Assembly: GCA_013397455.1 (NCBI GenBank)
Contig: VYZB01000120.1
Location: forward strand, 207,195 to 271,194
DNA length: 64,000 bases
Reading direction: 5' to 3'
Source: Crotophaga sulcirostris
Lineage: Eukaryota > Chordata > Aves > Cuculiformes > Crotophagidae
The notes under the pieces are model-generated. The model saw nothing but the letters and a program-made list of their open reading frames with translations. It made no database searches and was not told where the DNA came from. The number at the start of each line of letters is the position of its first letter. Within the stretch, counting starts at the first letter, position 1. Positions 25,701 to 40,700 of the stretch are shown here, in pieces. The position numbers were made by a program, and so were the translations under genes.

Positions 25701-28700
25701 AAGCATTTGTATTGTAGAATGCCTCAAAACATAGCCTGTGTGGTTGCATACATAAATACATATCAAAACCTTAGGAATCATTAAACTTCACCATAAATGT
25801 GGGCCTTGAAATTATTTAAAGTAACAAATTGGTTCAAAAGAGATTCATAAATATTGCTCTGTAGCGTAAAGTCCACAAAGATTGATCACATTCTGCTGGA
25901 ACAGAAATTAGTATTTTTAAAATTTTTAATGAGTTGGCAGTTGCTGCCTTCTTGCATGAGAGTCTGAAAGTAGACTTCGTGCATTTTCACTGCCATTCCT
26001 CCACCCTAAAAACGGGATATGTGTGTCTGACTGAAGATTTCTTCTTTGTACTGAAGATGACAAAGAAAAAATTTTGTGATCTCATCTGACTTACTGAAGA
26101 GGAAATTGAACACACAGCACCAAAGAAAGATGCTTTTCCAAAAGCTCACAATAAAAATGACAAGGTTCTGACAAGACTGTATCAGGAATTGGTTAAATTC
26201 TGTGTGCTTCCTGCGCCACTTCAATGTGATTGGGAAAGAAGGTAAAGAAATTCCAGAAGAGAGCAAATGAAAAAAAAAAATTATCTGTCAACTTTTACTC
26301 CTCTTTCTTCCTCCTATTCCACAAAAGCTGCTTTTTTTTTTCTTAATTGACACTGTAACCATGTACTTGATTGTGATTTGAAATGTGTTTCTCCAAAGAC
26401 AACAAATTAAAAAAATTGCATTTGTCACATGACTAACATAGGAATAAAATCTAGAGACGTATTTATCACATTTAAAGGTATCATATTTGAAGATCTAATT
26501 ATTGACCACACCTCAAATTAGCAGTAGTTTTACCTCATCCTCATTTAATCACTCTCACTAAAATTTGTCATCACAGAGTTGCAAAATGCTACATAACTAC
26601 ATAGAAAAAAAAAGAGACATATATTATAAATTTATAATCTTTTATCAAGATAAATTTTGCAAAGGGTTCTACTGTGCAAAGCTAAAGGTGACTCAAAATT
26701 TAAGATTAAGGTTCAATACACTTACCTGTGAAAAGGAAGAAGATCAAAACCATAATCATGGTATAACCAAAATATAAAATGGTGCTCGCTGTTCCTGTGA
26801 TTTGCAGTTTGGAAAAAAAATAATGTATTGCATATATTAGGAAATAAACTGCAGTGAAACCACTGGTGAGGAATGAACGCCACTGCCAGTGATAGTCCTA
26901 GAAGGGGTCAGGGAGGAAAAAAACCAGTATGAGTAACATTCCATACACTAATGCACTGACCCTATTACTGAATGCAGAGCTACTTTTTCTATCAGCACAT
27001 TAACCAAAAGTGAGTTTTTATAGTTATTCTCTACAGGAAAAAGAACTATGTATAATCAATTCTGCTTTAGCTACACCATGCACATACATAACCTAAAGAT
27101 CAGTATCAAACAGGCAATAATCTAAAAACTCAAATAAGCCACATCTATTATTGCCAGCCACTGAGTTTTTTTCCCCCCTGCAAGGCTAAGCATGACCAAA
27201 ATGCACTTTAACTGATCAAAGTTAGTGGATCTCTTTAACCACCTCCAGAAAGCAGGGAGTTAGAATCTAAAGATGACATATCTAACTTACCAGTACTCAG
27301 TGCACTGCTTTAATATTAGTTACAAGTCTTCACTTTTTAAAGACATGGTTTAAGTGTGCCTCATCTAGTAACAGCATTTACGCTGAATTCTGGAGCACTT
27401 ATTTTCAGTTTAAAAAGCCTTACTTTTTTTTTAAGCATTCTTAAAACAATATTAAGTACAAATACTGAAGAATATTTCTTACCTCTGCACATAGATGAAA
27501 GTAGCAGAGCAATATTGTGGCCTCAGAACATGTAATAACCAAAATAATGAATACCAGAAACAGGAAGCCAAACATGTAATACATCTGGTGAGACCTATAA
27601 AAGGGAGATTAAAAAAAAAATCAAAATGGACACTGTGTTAATCTTATTTGTTCATAAGCAGTAATATCACTTTCACCTTGAGAATTCTCCTTCCTATCAA
27701 ATTACCATCAGTTTTGTAGCCATACAATTGACTAAATTGTTTTCTAACTGAAAAACAGGAGCTTCAGCAGCTCAGTCCGAAAACCACGAGAAAGCAAGCC
27801 CAAAGCAAGCTGCTGGCTGGGATCTGAGGGAAAGAAGTGACTAGACATAATGAGTGAAATTACAGTTCCAGCGAAGTCAGCGTGACCTCTTCCACTGACT
27901 TCAGCAGAACTTGAATTTCACCTCACATTTCAATCAAAGGGGCAGATCTGCAAAATCACAAGAAATGTCAAATGCTGTAGCTGTCTATGCAGGATAGAGG
28001 CACCTATTCAAGGTTCAGAAACAGTTTAACAAGATTCAGTAACCAAATTGTGCCAGAAGGAAGATAAATCCCTCACAGTAGATTAGTTTGTCAGTGTGCT
28101 ATGAGCTCACATCAGAGTTCACTTACACTGGACTAGTCTTTGGTGCTCTAGTTTTGATAGGAATTACTCTCTGGTGCCTTTATAAAAGATTTCACAAAGT
28201 TCGTTCTCGATTCTTTTTTTCTATCAAAAGTAGTAATACTTTTCCAGCCCAACAACAACAACTACAAAAGAACCTCAAGTCAATTTTAATATATGTATTT
28301 CTTTCACGTTACATGCCATATGTCAGCTTCAGAGCCACTTCCGCATGAAGTCAGAGAAGGAACATGAGAAAACTAGCAATTTGAATATTGTAGGTCAGCT
28401 GTAAATTGCTAAGCATATCACAGTCACTTCTCTTCACACCTGAACAAGCAAAACAGGCACAGAGTATCTTCTGAACCACAAAAATGTTAAAGAGATGGTA
28501 ACAATTACATTTTTATTGAACCAATATTCTGGTAACCCTGCATCACCAAATATCAGTCCAAGCATCTTGAAGAAAAGCTTTAACAAAGAAGTTACCACCT
28601 TTTATGACAGAGGAAATTGAGTGTGGTTAACTTACCAAATACTATTGAGAATAAAGAATAACTGAATAAAGATACATCCAAAGGGTAAGATCCCTCCCAT

Positions 28701-31700
28701 GATAATGCCAGGTAATGGCTTTGTATAGAATGATTGCTCAGGAATCTGACGAGGAATTTGATTTGTGCGAACAGGGTGTTCAATAGCCTTTAAAGGAAAA
28801 TAAGAAATTGCAAAATAAATAAAATGTCAAACTACAGTGATACCTTTTTTCTTCCTTTTTGAAAAGAGTCGTGGCAGAAATCTACTATTTGTTTTGTTTC
28901 AAGCATGTGCATACCCAGCTACCCCTATATCTGCTTCCGCTACCAGCCTAGTTACCACTATTTGCTCTGCAAACAACCTAAAAGACCACTCTTATTGCAG
29001 ACACAGCAACAGATATTTTTTACTTCCCTTTTTATGATTAACAGTCTATGACCTGTTACAGAACTTATTTCCAACTTTTTAGCTGGGGGGGTAGTGGTGG
29101 TGCAGACTTCTGCCTTCTCCTTCTAAAAATCCCTGTACATTGTTTTTCAGGATTTATCCCAAGAATAACATTAGGGTAAGTTTACAAACTGAGAGGATTC
29201 AATCTGGCAATTAAATCCTAATCTTAAATGCATGCATAGCTCAGCACGGTAGGAGAAAAAAAATTAAGGCAGATAAATGCATACTTTGCCATCTTTCCCC
29301 CTTCATAAAGATTACATCAAGAGCATCAATAGCTACTTGCTAGGTACTTGCTTTCTGAATTGATTTCAACGTATTTGTGACACCTGTCATGTTGCCTTAT
29401 AGTTTATCAAATCCTCCTTTCTTAAAGAAACTGTCTGTGTACAATCCACAGGTTTTGCTGGAATTTCACCATGGTTATCAGAAACAAACACTGAATTCTG
29501 GTAAAGAAAAATGGGATAACTACAATCAACTTAAGAAGTGCCTTCTAAGATACTTAATCAACCTCTGAAGGTATTCCATGAGAGCTCCAGAGAGCTGCAA
29601 TTCTGGCTTCCTACACAGGAAAAAAAAAAAAATCTGAACTTACAGACTTTTAAGTTTGTGGGGCACAGTAAACCACTTCTTAAGCAAAGAGAAAAGAACC
29701 TATTTCATTATTTAAGAAGGTTTGATAACCAGTATCACAAGCAGCCTTCATACAGGTAAGTAAAAATGATCAGTTCAGGAATAAATTCTAATTAACATCT
29801 ACCAAGCAGTGATAACCACTCACAGAACACTTACGCAAAGAGATTTCGTAAGAACTCCAGGAATTTGGTCAGAAAATTGCCTCAGTATAGAGGGCAGGCA
29901 GGAACAAAAAACATGGGGGAAAAGCAGAAATGCGTAAGTTGTGTCCCCTTATGCTTGACTGGGTCAACTGAGTTTTTTTAGTAATGAGAGAGATGCTAAT
30001 TAAAATAAAAATTCCCCAATCACTGCTTTGTCTGGAGCAGTCACTTAATTAGATACCATGATAAGCCTAATGTTGTGGAGAAACATCACAACCACCAACC
30101 AACTGAATATCAAAGTCCTGGAGTTCCGAGATTGGATCCCTAATGCAACTCTAAAGTAACTGACAGCGCTGGAGCTGACAGTGCAACCAGCTTTGGTGCT
30201 ACCCCAGTCAGTCTATACAGTGAAAAATACACACACATACTTACAAAACAATTTCTCAAAACTACTTACGTTTTTCTTAAAACCAAAATAGGCACCGATA
30301 AACGTCAGCGGTACAGATATGCAAAACCAGAGTGCCAAAATGGCAACCAAAGTACCAAACGGAATAGCTGCTGAAGAGCCTTCTCCCCAGAGGATGAGGT
30401 TCATGATAAAAAAATCTGCAAATACAATTCTGAAAAATACGTGAACACACTTAAAGCACAGAAATACTCAGTAAAGTTAACAAAACAGCACTGTGTTAAG
30501 ATTTATGTAAATCTCTTAAAACCAAATGACACACACAAAATATCAAAATTAAGAGGTCAAACAAGCAATTCTTTGTTAATCTAGTGGGACTGAACTCCAG
30601 CAGGAGCCGACATTCCAGCTAAGCAATTTCAAATATATGCTTGTCTTAACTACACTTCAGGGTACGATTGCTTGCTGTGATTAAGCAGAAAAAAATTATC
30701 ACAGTACATGACACTAAGACCAACTACAGCGTGGTCAGAAAAACAGCCTGGAGAACAAAACAAAGCAACCAAAAAGTGTGCCTGTCTAAAACTTACTACT
30801 ATCATGATGCTATTTCTTAAGCAATCTTTTCATGTTGTGAGAGTAAAGAAACACCTCATTAAAAAAAATATCCAAGGATGACATGCCATTAACACATTCA
30901 TCTTTGCCAAAAGCACTGTGATATTCTTGTAGCTTTGGAATAAAGGAATGATGTAATAAGATTTACTTGTATAGCTGAAACTTAGAAATTAGCTATGCAT
31001 GTAAAAGCAATTTAATTCTTTTAATCGTGACGATATTCTCAGCTTACCCAGGACAAAGGAATGATGTCAGCAGGACATTTGTTTTCCATTTCTCTCCTCC
31101 AAATGCTGTATGAAAACATTTGATAGTCATGTAAACATGCATTAAGCACACAACTATTAATTTTCCAGTCCATTTACCTGTTATTCTTAGCTTGCAAATA
31201 CTCAAATAACGTGCTATCATGCCCAAGTTTAAAACAGTAAACTAAACCTTTGGTAATAAAACTAAATGCCCTCATCACTTTGCTTAATCACAGAGTTTCA
31301 AAGCAAAGAAAAGCTTCAGACCAAGGTCAGGAAAAGTATTCACCTAAATAAACTGGGTCTCTGACCACTTCACCTGCTAAAAAGAGGAAGCGGATTTGCA
31401 GTACTTTTAAGTCTTTAAAAAGCAGCTTAAACCTGGACTGATTAAGAAGTTTGTGCTTTCCAACATTTGACTGCAGGTTTCAGCAGGAAAAAACACATAA
31501 ATATGTGAAAAACAAGCTTAACAGTTTTCTTGAAATAATTGTATACAAATCCAACAAGAAAGTCAGGACTAACAAGCTTACAGGAAGTAGTGATGTCCTC
31601 TAGAGTCTTAACAGTGTTAAGAATCAAAAGACCAAAGATAGCTTTATTAAAAAAAACATCTTTATGAACTTGTGCTACGCTGATAGAAATTCTAGTCAGC

Positions 31701-34700
31701 ATCCTTTCACATGAAAATATCCTGCTGGAATTCAGCAAAGCTGACAATTTCATCTGAGCACTGCCATAATGACACACTTCTTTACTTCAAGAGTCAGAAG
31801 TGATTACGTTTAGAGTGATTTTAATTAAGCCTCTATTTCTTCTTAAAATGTTGGTAGGACATGGCAGCAGTTAGGATAAATCATTTAATTTCAACTCAGG
31901 TTTCACTTTTTAAATGCTAAGTTGAAAAGGAAAAAAAACCCTTCAAAAATTGGATATCCATTTCAGCTGCATTTTTGTTTGTGTCTCACTATTTGCATAC
32001 TGTAAGGAGAAACATTCATGTTTACGTGCTCTATACAGGGTATGGACCACCTTGTGTTACAACAAGAATATCTCTGGATCAGTCAGTCACTGTTTTAGTA
32101 GTTAAACAGAATATTCAAGTATCAACTAAATGATTCCCAATAAGTATAATGTGAAATGTAATTATTATTAGCTACATCTCTACCAAAGATACAGGATTCA
32201 ATTTACTATCAATACACTTCAAAATATCCTTCAAAACACAGAATAAACAGCATGTAATAAAGAATAATTCTGTCCTCAATTAGTCTCTTAGTCCTAAAGC
32301 CTCCTTCCATTTAAGTCTAATTGGTTTGAAGATTAAGAAAAGTAATAGTTTGCTATAATGTCTCCACCATTGAAGAAAAACTTCTTACAAAATACAAACC
32401 CTCTTTCCCCAATTGTTCCCCTCACATGAAAATTACAAAAATGGTTAGAAGAACCAACTCCAATGTCTACTGCCAGCCTGAAGCTCAGAAATAAACTCCT
32501 CCTCTAGCCCTATATATTCAGAACTAAAATAGTCCAGACGATCCAGCTCACTCAGCCATAACGAGACTTTTACCTTGAGTAAGGTAATTAAAACAAGCTG
32601 TATTTGGAATGGCATGTTTCACCTTACAAGAATCCAGAGGGTACAGGGGCAAACCATTTGAGGTTGGTAGGCAGGCCTCAAAACAATAGCTACCTGGATT
32701 TAGTGAAGGAAAACAGTATCAACTAACTACTGTCAGGTGCCCAGACACCACTGGGTTGATTTCTACAGCTACATGACACTTAATAATCCTTCCCCCACGC
32801 CCCTGCCATGGTCTAGTAAGCACCATTCTCCCAATTATCTAGCAACTAGCTAAAAAGAGATGACAAAGCTCAGGCATGACAGAACAGAGCTTTGTGATTT
32901 GGTTTGTGAGTTACTGAGCAACATGTATGGCTAAAATTAGCTGCAAGTTTGCACTGCCACCCCTGCAACTTGGGAAACAGAAGTTTGATGTAATGAGCTT
33001 AGTACTAGTAAAATGGAATCTGCTTCCCAATTCCACAAACACGTAGTAGCGAGAGCAGTTCAAGATCTTTATGCATGATCACATCAAACCCAATGTAACT
33101 GTGTCAGTCTTCTCTATGTGTTTTCTGTTGTTAAGTACATTTCTCCAGCTCGCCCTAAGGGAAACTACAAAAACAGAACTGCAAAACAAAAATCACTTCT
33201 GCGATGACAATTGACTTTAATGAACTTAAGCCCCATCATTTTAAATAACTTTTACTCACATTTGTAGAATCTGGCAGCAACATAACCAGCTGGGGTTCCA
33301 AGCAGCACCCACAAAACTACAGCACAGGTCATGAGAGCTCCCCGGTTAGCAGGTGACAAAAATCCCAGGCAGGCAAAAACTGTGAAGAAGAGATGCATAA
33401 TTTTAGAAAGTAAATATACATTTGACTTAGAGCCAGTACATTAATTATCTTAAAATCTGTTTATACTAAGCTGCATGTCTACTATATCAGCTCAGTTGTT
33501 TCTAACCTTACGACTTAAGAAATTTCTAGACAAAAACTAGACTGCCATTTTTACTAATACCGTGCAATTAGCAGTGAAAAATCATCTGTACTCAACTTAA
33601 CTCCTCCCCCCACTTTATTACTTACACAGAGTAACAAAAGTCATTATTAAGATCTGTGTGCCAGAGCCTAGAAAAACTGACAACAGCATTCCTTTTCTTG
33701 GGGGCCTGAATATATCGCCATGAACCAGTTTCCAGCCAAATTCTTCTTGAGCATCTTCCTGTAAAGGAAACACATCTATTTTAATAGAGTAGACTGGCAT
33801 TTAAATAGCCTGTTACAGAAATACATTTACTTGAAACGTAGTTTTTTCAGCTAAGTTTTAGGAGGTACATTTTAGACTTACAGTGGAATCCATCTGATTG
33901 TATCTTGCAATGTCTTTATGCAGTGTCCTCAACATAATCATAGCTACCATTCCAGACAGAAAGAGGACAATCACCAAGGAATTCATAATACTGAATTTAA
34001 AACAAAAAAAGAATCATCATTCCAATTGCAATGAAACATTTCAGTACAGCACTCTTAAGCACTTGAAGACAAACTTCCTTCTCACCTAAACCACTGAATG
34101 TGAGTGTGAGGCATGGATTCCAAAATATAGTCCCATCTTGATGCCCACCTTATATTTTTTTCTTCCTGAAGGAGTAAACACAACAGTTTCAGATACAGTC
34201 AGTATCCAACTTGTGAATTTATAAATTGATGTTTATGCAAAGTGATCTTAAATCTCATGACAAACTGGAAATTTCATCTTGAATGCCTTAAAGGGAAGAG
34301 TTTACTAACAGCCACCCAAAACAAGCCTAAGATTTGACCATATCTAAAACATATCATGACCATATTATTTGACCAGAACCTAAACTAAAATATTTTCTGA
34401 GTAGTATTGAGCACCCATGTCTTAAGACACAAAGGTCTATCAAATTAATTTAATTGTGCTTTCTCCCTTCAATAATTACATTAGTTCACCTGGAATTTCA
34501 ATGATTAGCAGAACAATGACAGAACATGCATTTTTAGCATATGCAAGTCAACACCACAGACACTGAGAAACTAAGCTCCAGCATAATATTCCACTTTCTA
34601 GATCGTGCTCTGTTCAAATTATCCTTTGCTTTCATACAACCTTGTTTCAGTACCTACCACCAATACAGTTACATTCAGCTTACACAAGAAAATGGGAAGC

Positions 34701-37700
34701 ATATGCTACAAAACTTAAGATTATCAGTAGAGGGAAACAAATTTATTCCTTCAGGCATTTCAACAGATAATACTTATTCAGACCAAACCACCACTGATCA
34801 GAAACACTCCAAAAAAGCATTTATTTTGCATAGTAAATACAGAAAAAAAAGGAAAAAATGTGTCAATCAACCCGAAGATTGCCATTAAACAAACCATAAA
34901 CACTAGTATCAATTAACAAAAATGGCAAGGTGTCTTTCTGACAGGATGTTATTTCAGTAATTTATAACATACAAGAGCAAGAGTGCTTTCCAGTAAAGCC
35001 AGTTTTTGAAAATATAAAAAACAAACAAACAAATTTAGCCAAGATCAAATACCTAGTTCACTGAGGTAATAAAACCAGGTTTCAAAGCAAGCAAGAAGTT
35101 TCTAAACCAGCAACAACAATTCTACAATTTCCCCCCATATCTATACTGCCTTTTTTTTCTGTCTTCCTGAGATGACCTGATCTGCTAGTCTGATAAGAGT
35201 TTCAGAAGATGACCTCTAAGTGATGTAACATTGTGCACAGGACAGGAACACACACACAGCTGGGCATGCCACTTTTTAAAGAGAAACACTACAATAGCAT
35301 GAAGCTAAGGTCATTCTTAGTTACAAATGTCCCACAGGTTTCCAGAAGTATTTGCTTTCAGTATACAACTTAATTTTGGCATCATAACTGATACGTCTCA
35401 AAATAGAAGCCATGCATAATACAACCCCTTCTGAATGTTCTTCTTACGCTGTTTATTTTATTTTGAACTTTACCATGCAATCCAGTACATTACTGTTTAA
35501 AGGACCATCACGGTAATTCTACAAACACTGCTATAACAGTTTATAAGAGATGAAAGAGGTTCACACCTGAGAAACTGCGGCAATGTAATGGTATTGTAAG
35601 ACTAGTGCTATACTGGGTACTTCTTATGGCAGTGGATCCCACACCCTAACTCAATGCTACCCTCAAACTTCAAACATCAACTACATAGTCTCCATTTCAC
35701 CACAGCTAAACTGCATTCTACAGCAGGCTGTAAGTCTAGAATTAAGAAAGATATATGAGTAATCTTGATGTAACAATGGTCTGTTGTTCTAAGACACCAC
35801 TGACCTTGCCATCTGAACAAGATTAAACACAAACAAAAATTGCCTTACTGCTATTTTTTAAATTATTAATGAACAAGATTTTGATTCAAGTTCTCATTGA
35901 CAAAAAAAGAAGGGGTAGACTCCTCCATATCCAGAAGAATCGCAGAGGTTGAGAATATGAACTGCTGTGTGTGAACTATCCTCTCTATACATACATAAGG
36001 AGTCAAGAAATCCAACTGGTTCTAATCTACACTCTTTTCAGTGAGTCACTTGCATTTTGAGGTCTAATACTAATCACGAAACAGTTAGGAAAGAGTGAAG
36101 CTAGGAAAGAGCGAGAAACTCTGGGAGTCAGTTTTAATGGCAACCTCAATTTAAAAACCAAACATCTCTTGCTTGTCATGAGAATGAGACACATTCAAGT
36201 ATCACTGCTCCCTGCAATTGCCTGATACGCTGCTCCTCTTCTTTTAAACAGAAAAGAGAAACAACGAATACCAGCTTTCTACTCTTTTGCAGATTTCCAT
36301 GGGAGGAAGACCTCAGAGAAGAAAGCTTTGGCAGCAGGAGAGCAGAAATTTATCAGCTTCAAGCTACCTACAACCAAAAACAGTTTCTAAGACATTAAGA
36401 GCTTGGACTGAAAAATAAACTACAAATCTTGTTAAACGTGGACATTGTGATTCTTTTTAAAAAAACACATATGCACTTCACAATCAGTTTGCGTGGAGTG
36501 ATACGCAAAATTGTAAAGTGCATGGTTAAATCCCAAGACACCTTTGACATAACAGTTCAGATAAAATTTTAAACCCAGAAATTCACTACTTAGATAATTT
36601 TAGTTGTCCATCTTCATAATTTAGGGTATTAATACATGATTTTAATAAGTAACCACTATAGAAATCTTAGTACTCACTTCAAAAGAAACTGAGTATGTGT
36701 AAACAATTTTGACTTCTCCGTTAGCCTTATTACTTATATCCATAGGTACCCCTGAGCAATCAGGGTTGTCTGGATGAGCATGCTTGTAACTGCAGGGAGA
36801 AAAAACACAGTATGAAAGTTGCTTCACTGAAAACACTCTTAAAAAATAAATCATTCATCTTGCAAAAGCATCAGTTTCATCCAGGATTCTTCCCTTAAAC
36901 ATAAAAATTGTTCTAAATGCCTCAAACTTCAGAACTCATAAGGAGCGTATCATAAGCACAGGACTTTTTGATACCTGAACTTTTTAAGTAAAAGTTGTAT
37001 CTTCTAAAAAGAAAACTACAGAGAGCAGTCTCTAAAGCAGAACACCAAAAAATAAAGAAGTCTGAGTACCAAAGCACTCAAAAAGTTACAACTGAATTAC
37101 TAACTTCTGTCAGAAAATAAATACTTTCATCGTGATGCTGAACCAACAATGCAACAAGCTCAGCTGTACCAAAAATATAAAAGTAAGACAAGATGCTAAG
37201 AAATAACAAAACAGACATCAGTTGTGCAAAAGCCACAGACACCAGAACAACTGTCAAGTATATCTGTGAAATCATTCTATTCAAATCCTGATTGCTGAAG
37301 ACACCAAACGTTGCACTCCAATTACTCCTGCATCAGGCATTGGTGGTTTATTCCATCACAAGACAGTGTTCCCCACTAGGTTAACGAGGGTTGCTTCACT
37401 GAACACATACCACTTCCAGGTTTATTTTATCTTTTTTTTTTGGCTCAAACACGTAATAGTGCACGAATATCTACCAAATTCATAACAAAATCACATTAGA
37501 CTGTCCTACATTACACTACATCAATCAACAGGAAAGCTCATCTACAGGTCACATGTCTGAAGGCATTTCTGACCAGCAGCAGGTCCCCAAATCAAAGCAA
37601 GTGTCTTAGGATGGACCACTGATGACAAGTTACTTTCAAGTACTAACCTTTTTGGTTCAAGTTTAGCAGCCACTAATCTTGCTCCCAGAGCTTCATTTTC

Positions 37701-40700
37701 CACAACATGGTAAAAAATCTTTATGTCAACATGATTGAAGATGTAAAAAGTATCTTTTTCATGAAATTCTGACTGCAATGATAAAAGATGATGTTAAACA
37801 ATTCAAAAGATAAAGACATCTGAAAGCCTTAGGCAGAAGCTCACATAACCGATTTTAGACTGCCTACAGCTTTTCTGTCAAAAGTTCGACAAGATGTATG
37901 TGGGATTCTAGGAACACAAAGATAGTAAAGTCTTTGCATTAAAGCCTTGCATTAAAATGACAAACTAGAAAAGTTAATGCTAAGAACTATTTTACTACAG
38001 TTGAAGAGTAGAAAAATATATATTTCAATATAAAATGTATTTATAAACAAATATATGCATTAAAATATTTCAGTAACTGAAGATGTCCCATTTTGTTTAA
38101 CTGACGTAGCAAACTGAATAGATAACTTCATGTGACAACTTTCACATCAGAAGCATTTCATAAACATTAGTTATTTTAAACCCCACATTTTCCACAGATT
38201 AAAGAGAACCTTCAAATAAACAATGCGAATAATTGTTCTCTGTGACAGAACCACGTTGACATTTGAGACCAAAGATGAACAGAGGTGAAGTGCAAGCAGC
38301 AGCCAAGAATGCTGAATACAAACCTCAGGTAAAGGGAAAGGTCAGCTTGGAATTTACACAGTTAAAGAGGCTGTTAAATCACAAGTATTATGTCTACTGA
38401 AGTTCAATTAGTACTTCCTCAGGGTAGGTTCCTCCTTTCTACAACCCCCATTAATCACAAGAATAGTTATATAAATTAAGTGTTCTTCTACAGGCCTTCA
38501 GCTATTCCTTCAAAGGTTATTTTCCTTTTAATAAAAGTATTTAAAGAAGATTAAAAGAATACTGCCAGATTACATGTTTGATTATAAATGCTTCCCCTTC
38601 ACATGAAACCTCTGAAACTAATTAATTATGGAAATGAGGAAACAACTAAGGAAACATTAAGGAAACAAAATTAGAAACTGCCATCTTTGGTAAGATCCAT
38701 TAAGTAAAACTAAATATTTTGATAAAACTAAAAACATATTCCAGGTTCCCAGTGACCTCTCTGTGGAAGAGGTCTGCAGTAATATAAACATATCCTGGAC
38801 TTTCTATTCCCACCTATTTCCACAATGCTTACAGTTCATTTATCTGGACCTTCACCAGTTAATTCAATAGATCTGTCTCTCACAGAAGAAGCTTTTTTCA
38901 CTCAGAAATCTTCTTCCATTAGCCCACGCAGCTTTAGGAAAAGCAAACCTTGAAGAATTATTTCCACGCAGAGATACAAACATGTCTATGCAAACCTGCT
39001 TCCATGAAAATGTTTCTATCTCACAAAAACAGTCCAAGCCTTCAAACGTTTAGACTTCTTATGAAATGAAGGATGATATGACATTCTTCACGTATGCTAT
39101 GCACTTTCACCTCTCCCCTCTATCTTTTAGTACTCTTCTGTATTATGCAACAGAAGAGATAAGGCTCCTAGGGTTAGACATCACTTACAAATTGTGGTAC
39201 TTGCAGAGGTATCAAAACACCTAGTTTTATGCCACAAGGGTTCTTAAGATGGTGAGGACTCACCATGGAAAAAACAACATAGAAGAAATGCCAGTGTTTA
39301 CATGAGTAAAAAGAGAATATTAAACAAAGAAATAACTGTATAAACATACATTTATAACACAGGCATCTTTGGGACGACCATCTTCTGTAATATAGCAGCC
39401 AATAGGGAAACCAGGATTGCAGAACCTCTGGCCATCTTCAACATCGTAACACCAGGTCACAGGCATATTGTCCACAATCCTGCAAACGGCACAGTGACAT
39501 GTCACGATCTTTCAAAATGTGATGGAAACAAAACCAGATTAATATTAGTCTAACTTTGCTATGCTCATTATTGGAAGATTAACTAGAAGAACCCACGGGA
39601 TTGCACCAATTGCCAGTTCAGTTTCCAAACAACATATGAGCATGTAGCTCTTCAACTGAAACTTGAAAAAAAGTTTCTTTTGCAGAAAAAAAAAATAAAA
39701 TAAATGAGAACAGTTAAACATTGGAATAATCTCCCCAGGGAAGTGGTAGATTTCTCTACACTGGACACTTTCAAGACTCAGCTTGACAGGGTTCTGGGTC
39801 ATCTCATTTTAACTATATATCACCTGAAAAGGTTGGACCAGATGATCCCTGAGGTCCCTTCCAGTCTGGCATTCTCTTAATGTACTTCTTCAGGAGGTAG
39901 ATTGTGAATAGAAGGCTTACTCTATGACCAGCAAAACATACTGTCCACTGGACTGGTTTCTGAAGTCCCCTTACAAACACAGCCCAATATACAAAATTCT
40001 CCCACTCCAAAGTCATAACAATTTAACATTTCGTGATTTTGCCTTTAAAAATGGCCAGATTCATCCACTAAAACGCTAAAATGAACTCAATAATTTCAAG
40101 TTTAAGACAAAACACAAAGTAAATTTGCCTACACACACATACTATTAATTATCCAGCTTCCTCATTGCTCTTCCACTGCAAATGACATTTTTCATAGCAC
40201 CCTAAATTTTTTATTTTGCATTAAACCTAAAGCGCAAGTTTAATTTTTTTTTTTCTATTTAAGTGAATTCCTGACTGTTGACCTCAGTTGTAGTTCCCTG
40301 AGAGTACGGATGTTTTAACTACATGTTTTACATTAGTGAAAAATTGTAAGCCACCACACATTTGGGAAAGTAATCACTTTCAAACCTCCATCCACTCTAT
40401 ACCAGCTGCTTTTATATTATTATCTCACAAGATTTATGTTCATATTACCTAAAAGTCCCGAGCCTAGTAGGTTTATAGTTGTTCAGTTTTAACGAAAAAT
40501 TTGTGAAGAAATCCCACACCCCCAGAAAGAGTTGCAGAAGATTGTAAGACAGTAAGATACAAACAGTATCCAACATGCTACAAACAGTAACAATGTCAAA
40601 ACCCAAAATATACTTTTAAACATAGAGAAAGATACCCAATGTAGTGATGTGTCCCTTTGTAAAAGGAAAAAGTGAAAAAACCCAAACTTATTTCTTTACG

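Noticed and set aside
33620..33630. Alternative exon 10 donor two bases earlier (GTGTAA)
   Set aside because: It would shift the frame into exon 11; the GTAAGT at 33625 restores the conserved LFFACLGF.
34541..34888. 115-codon plus-strand open frame inside intron 7
   Set aside because: Antisense to TM9SF2, no motif, AT-rich composition; likely chance.
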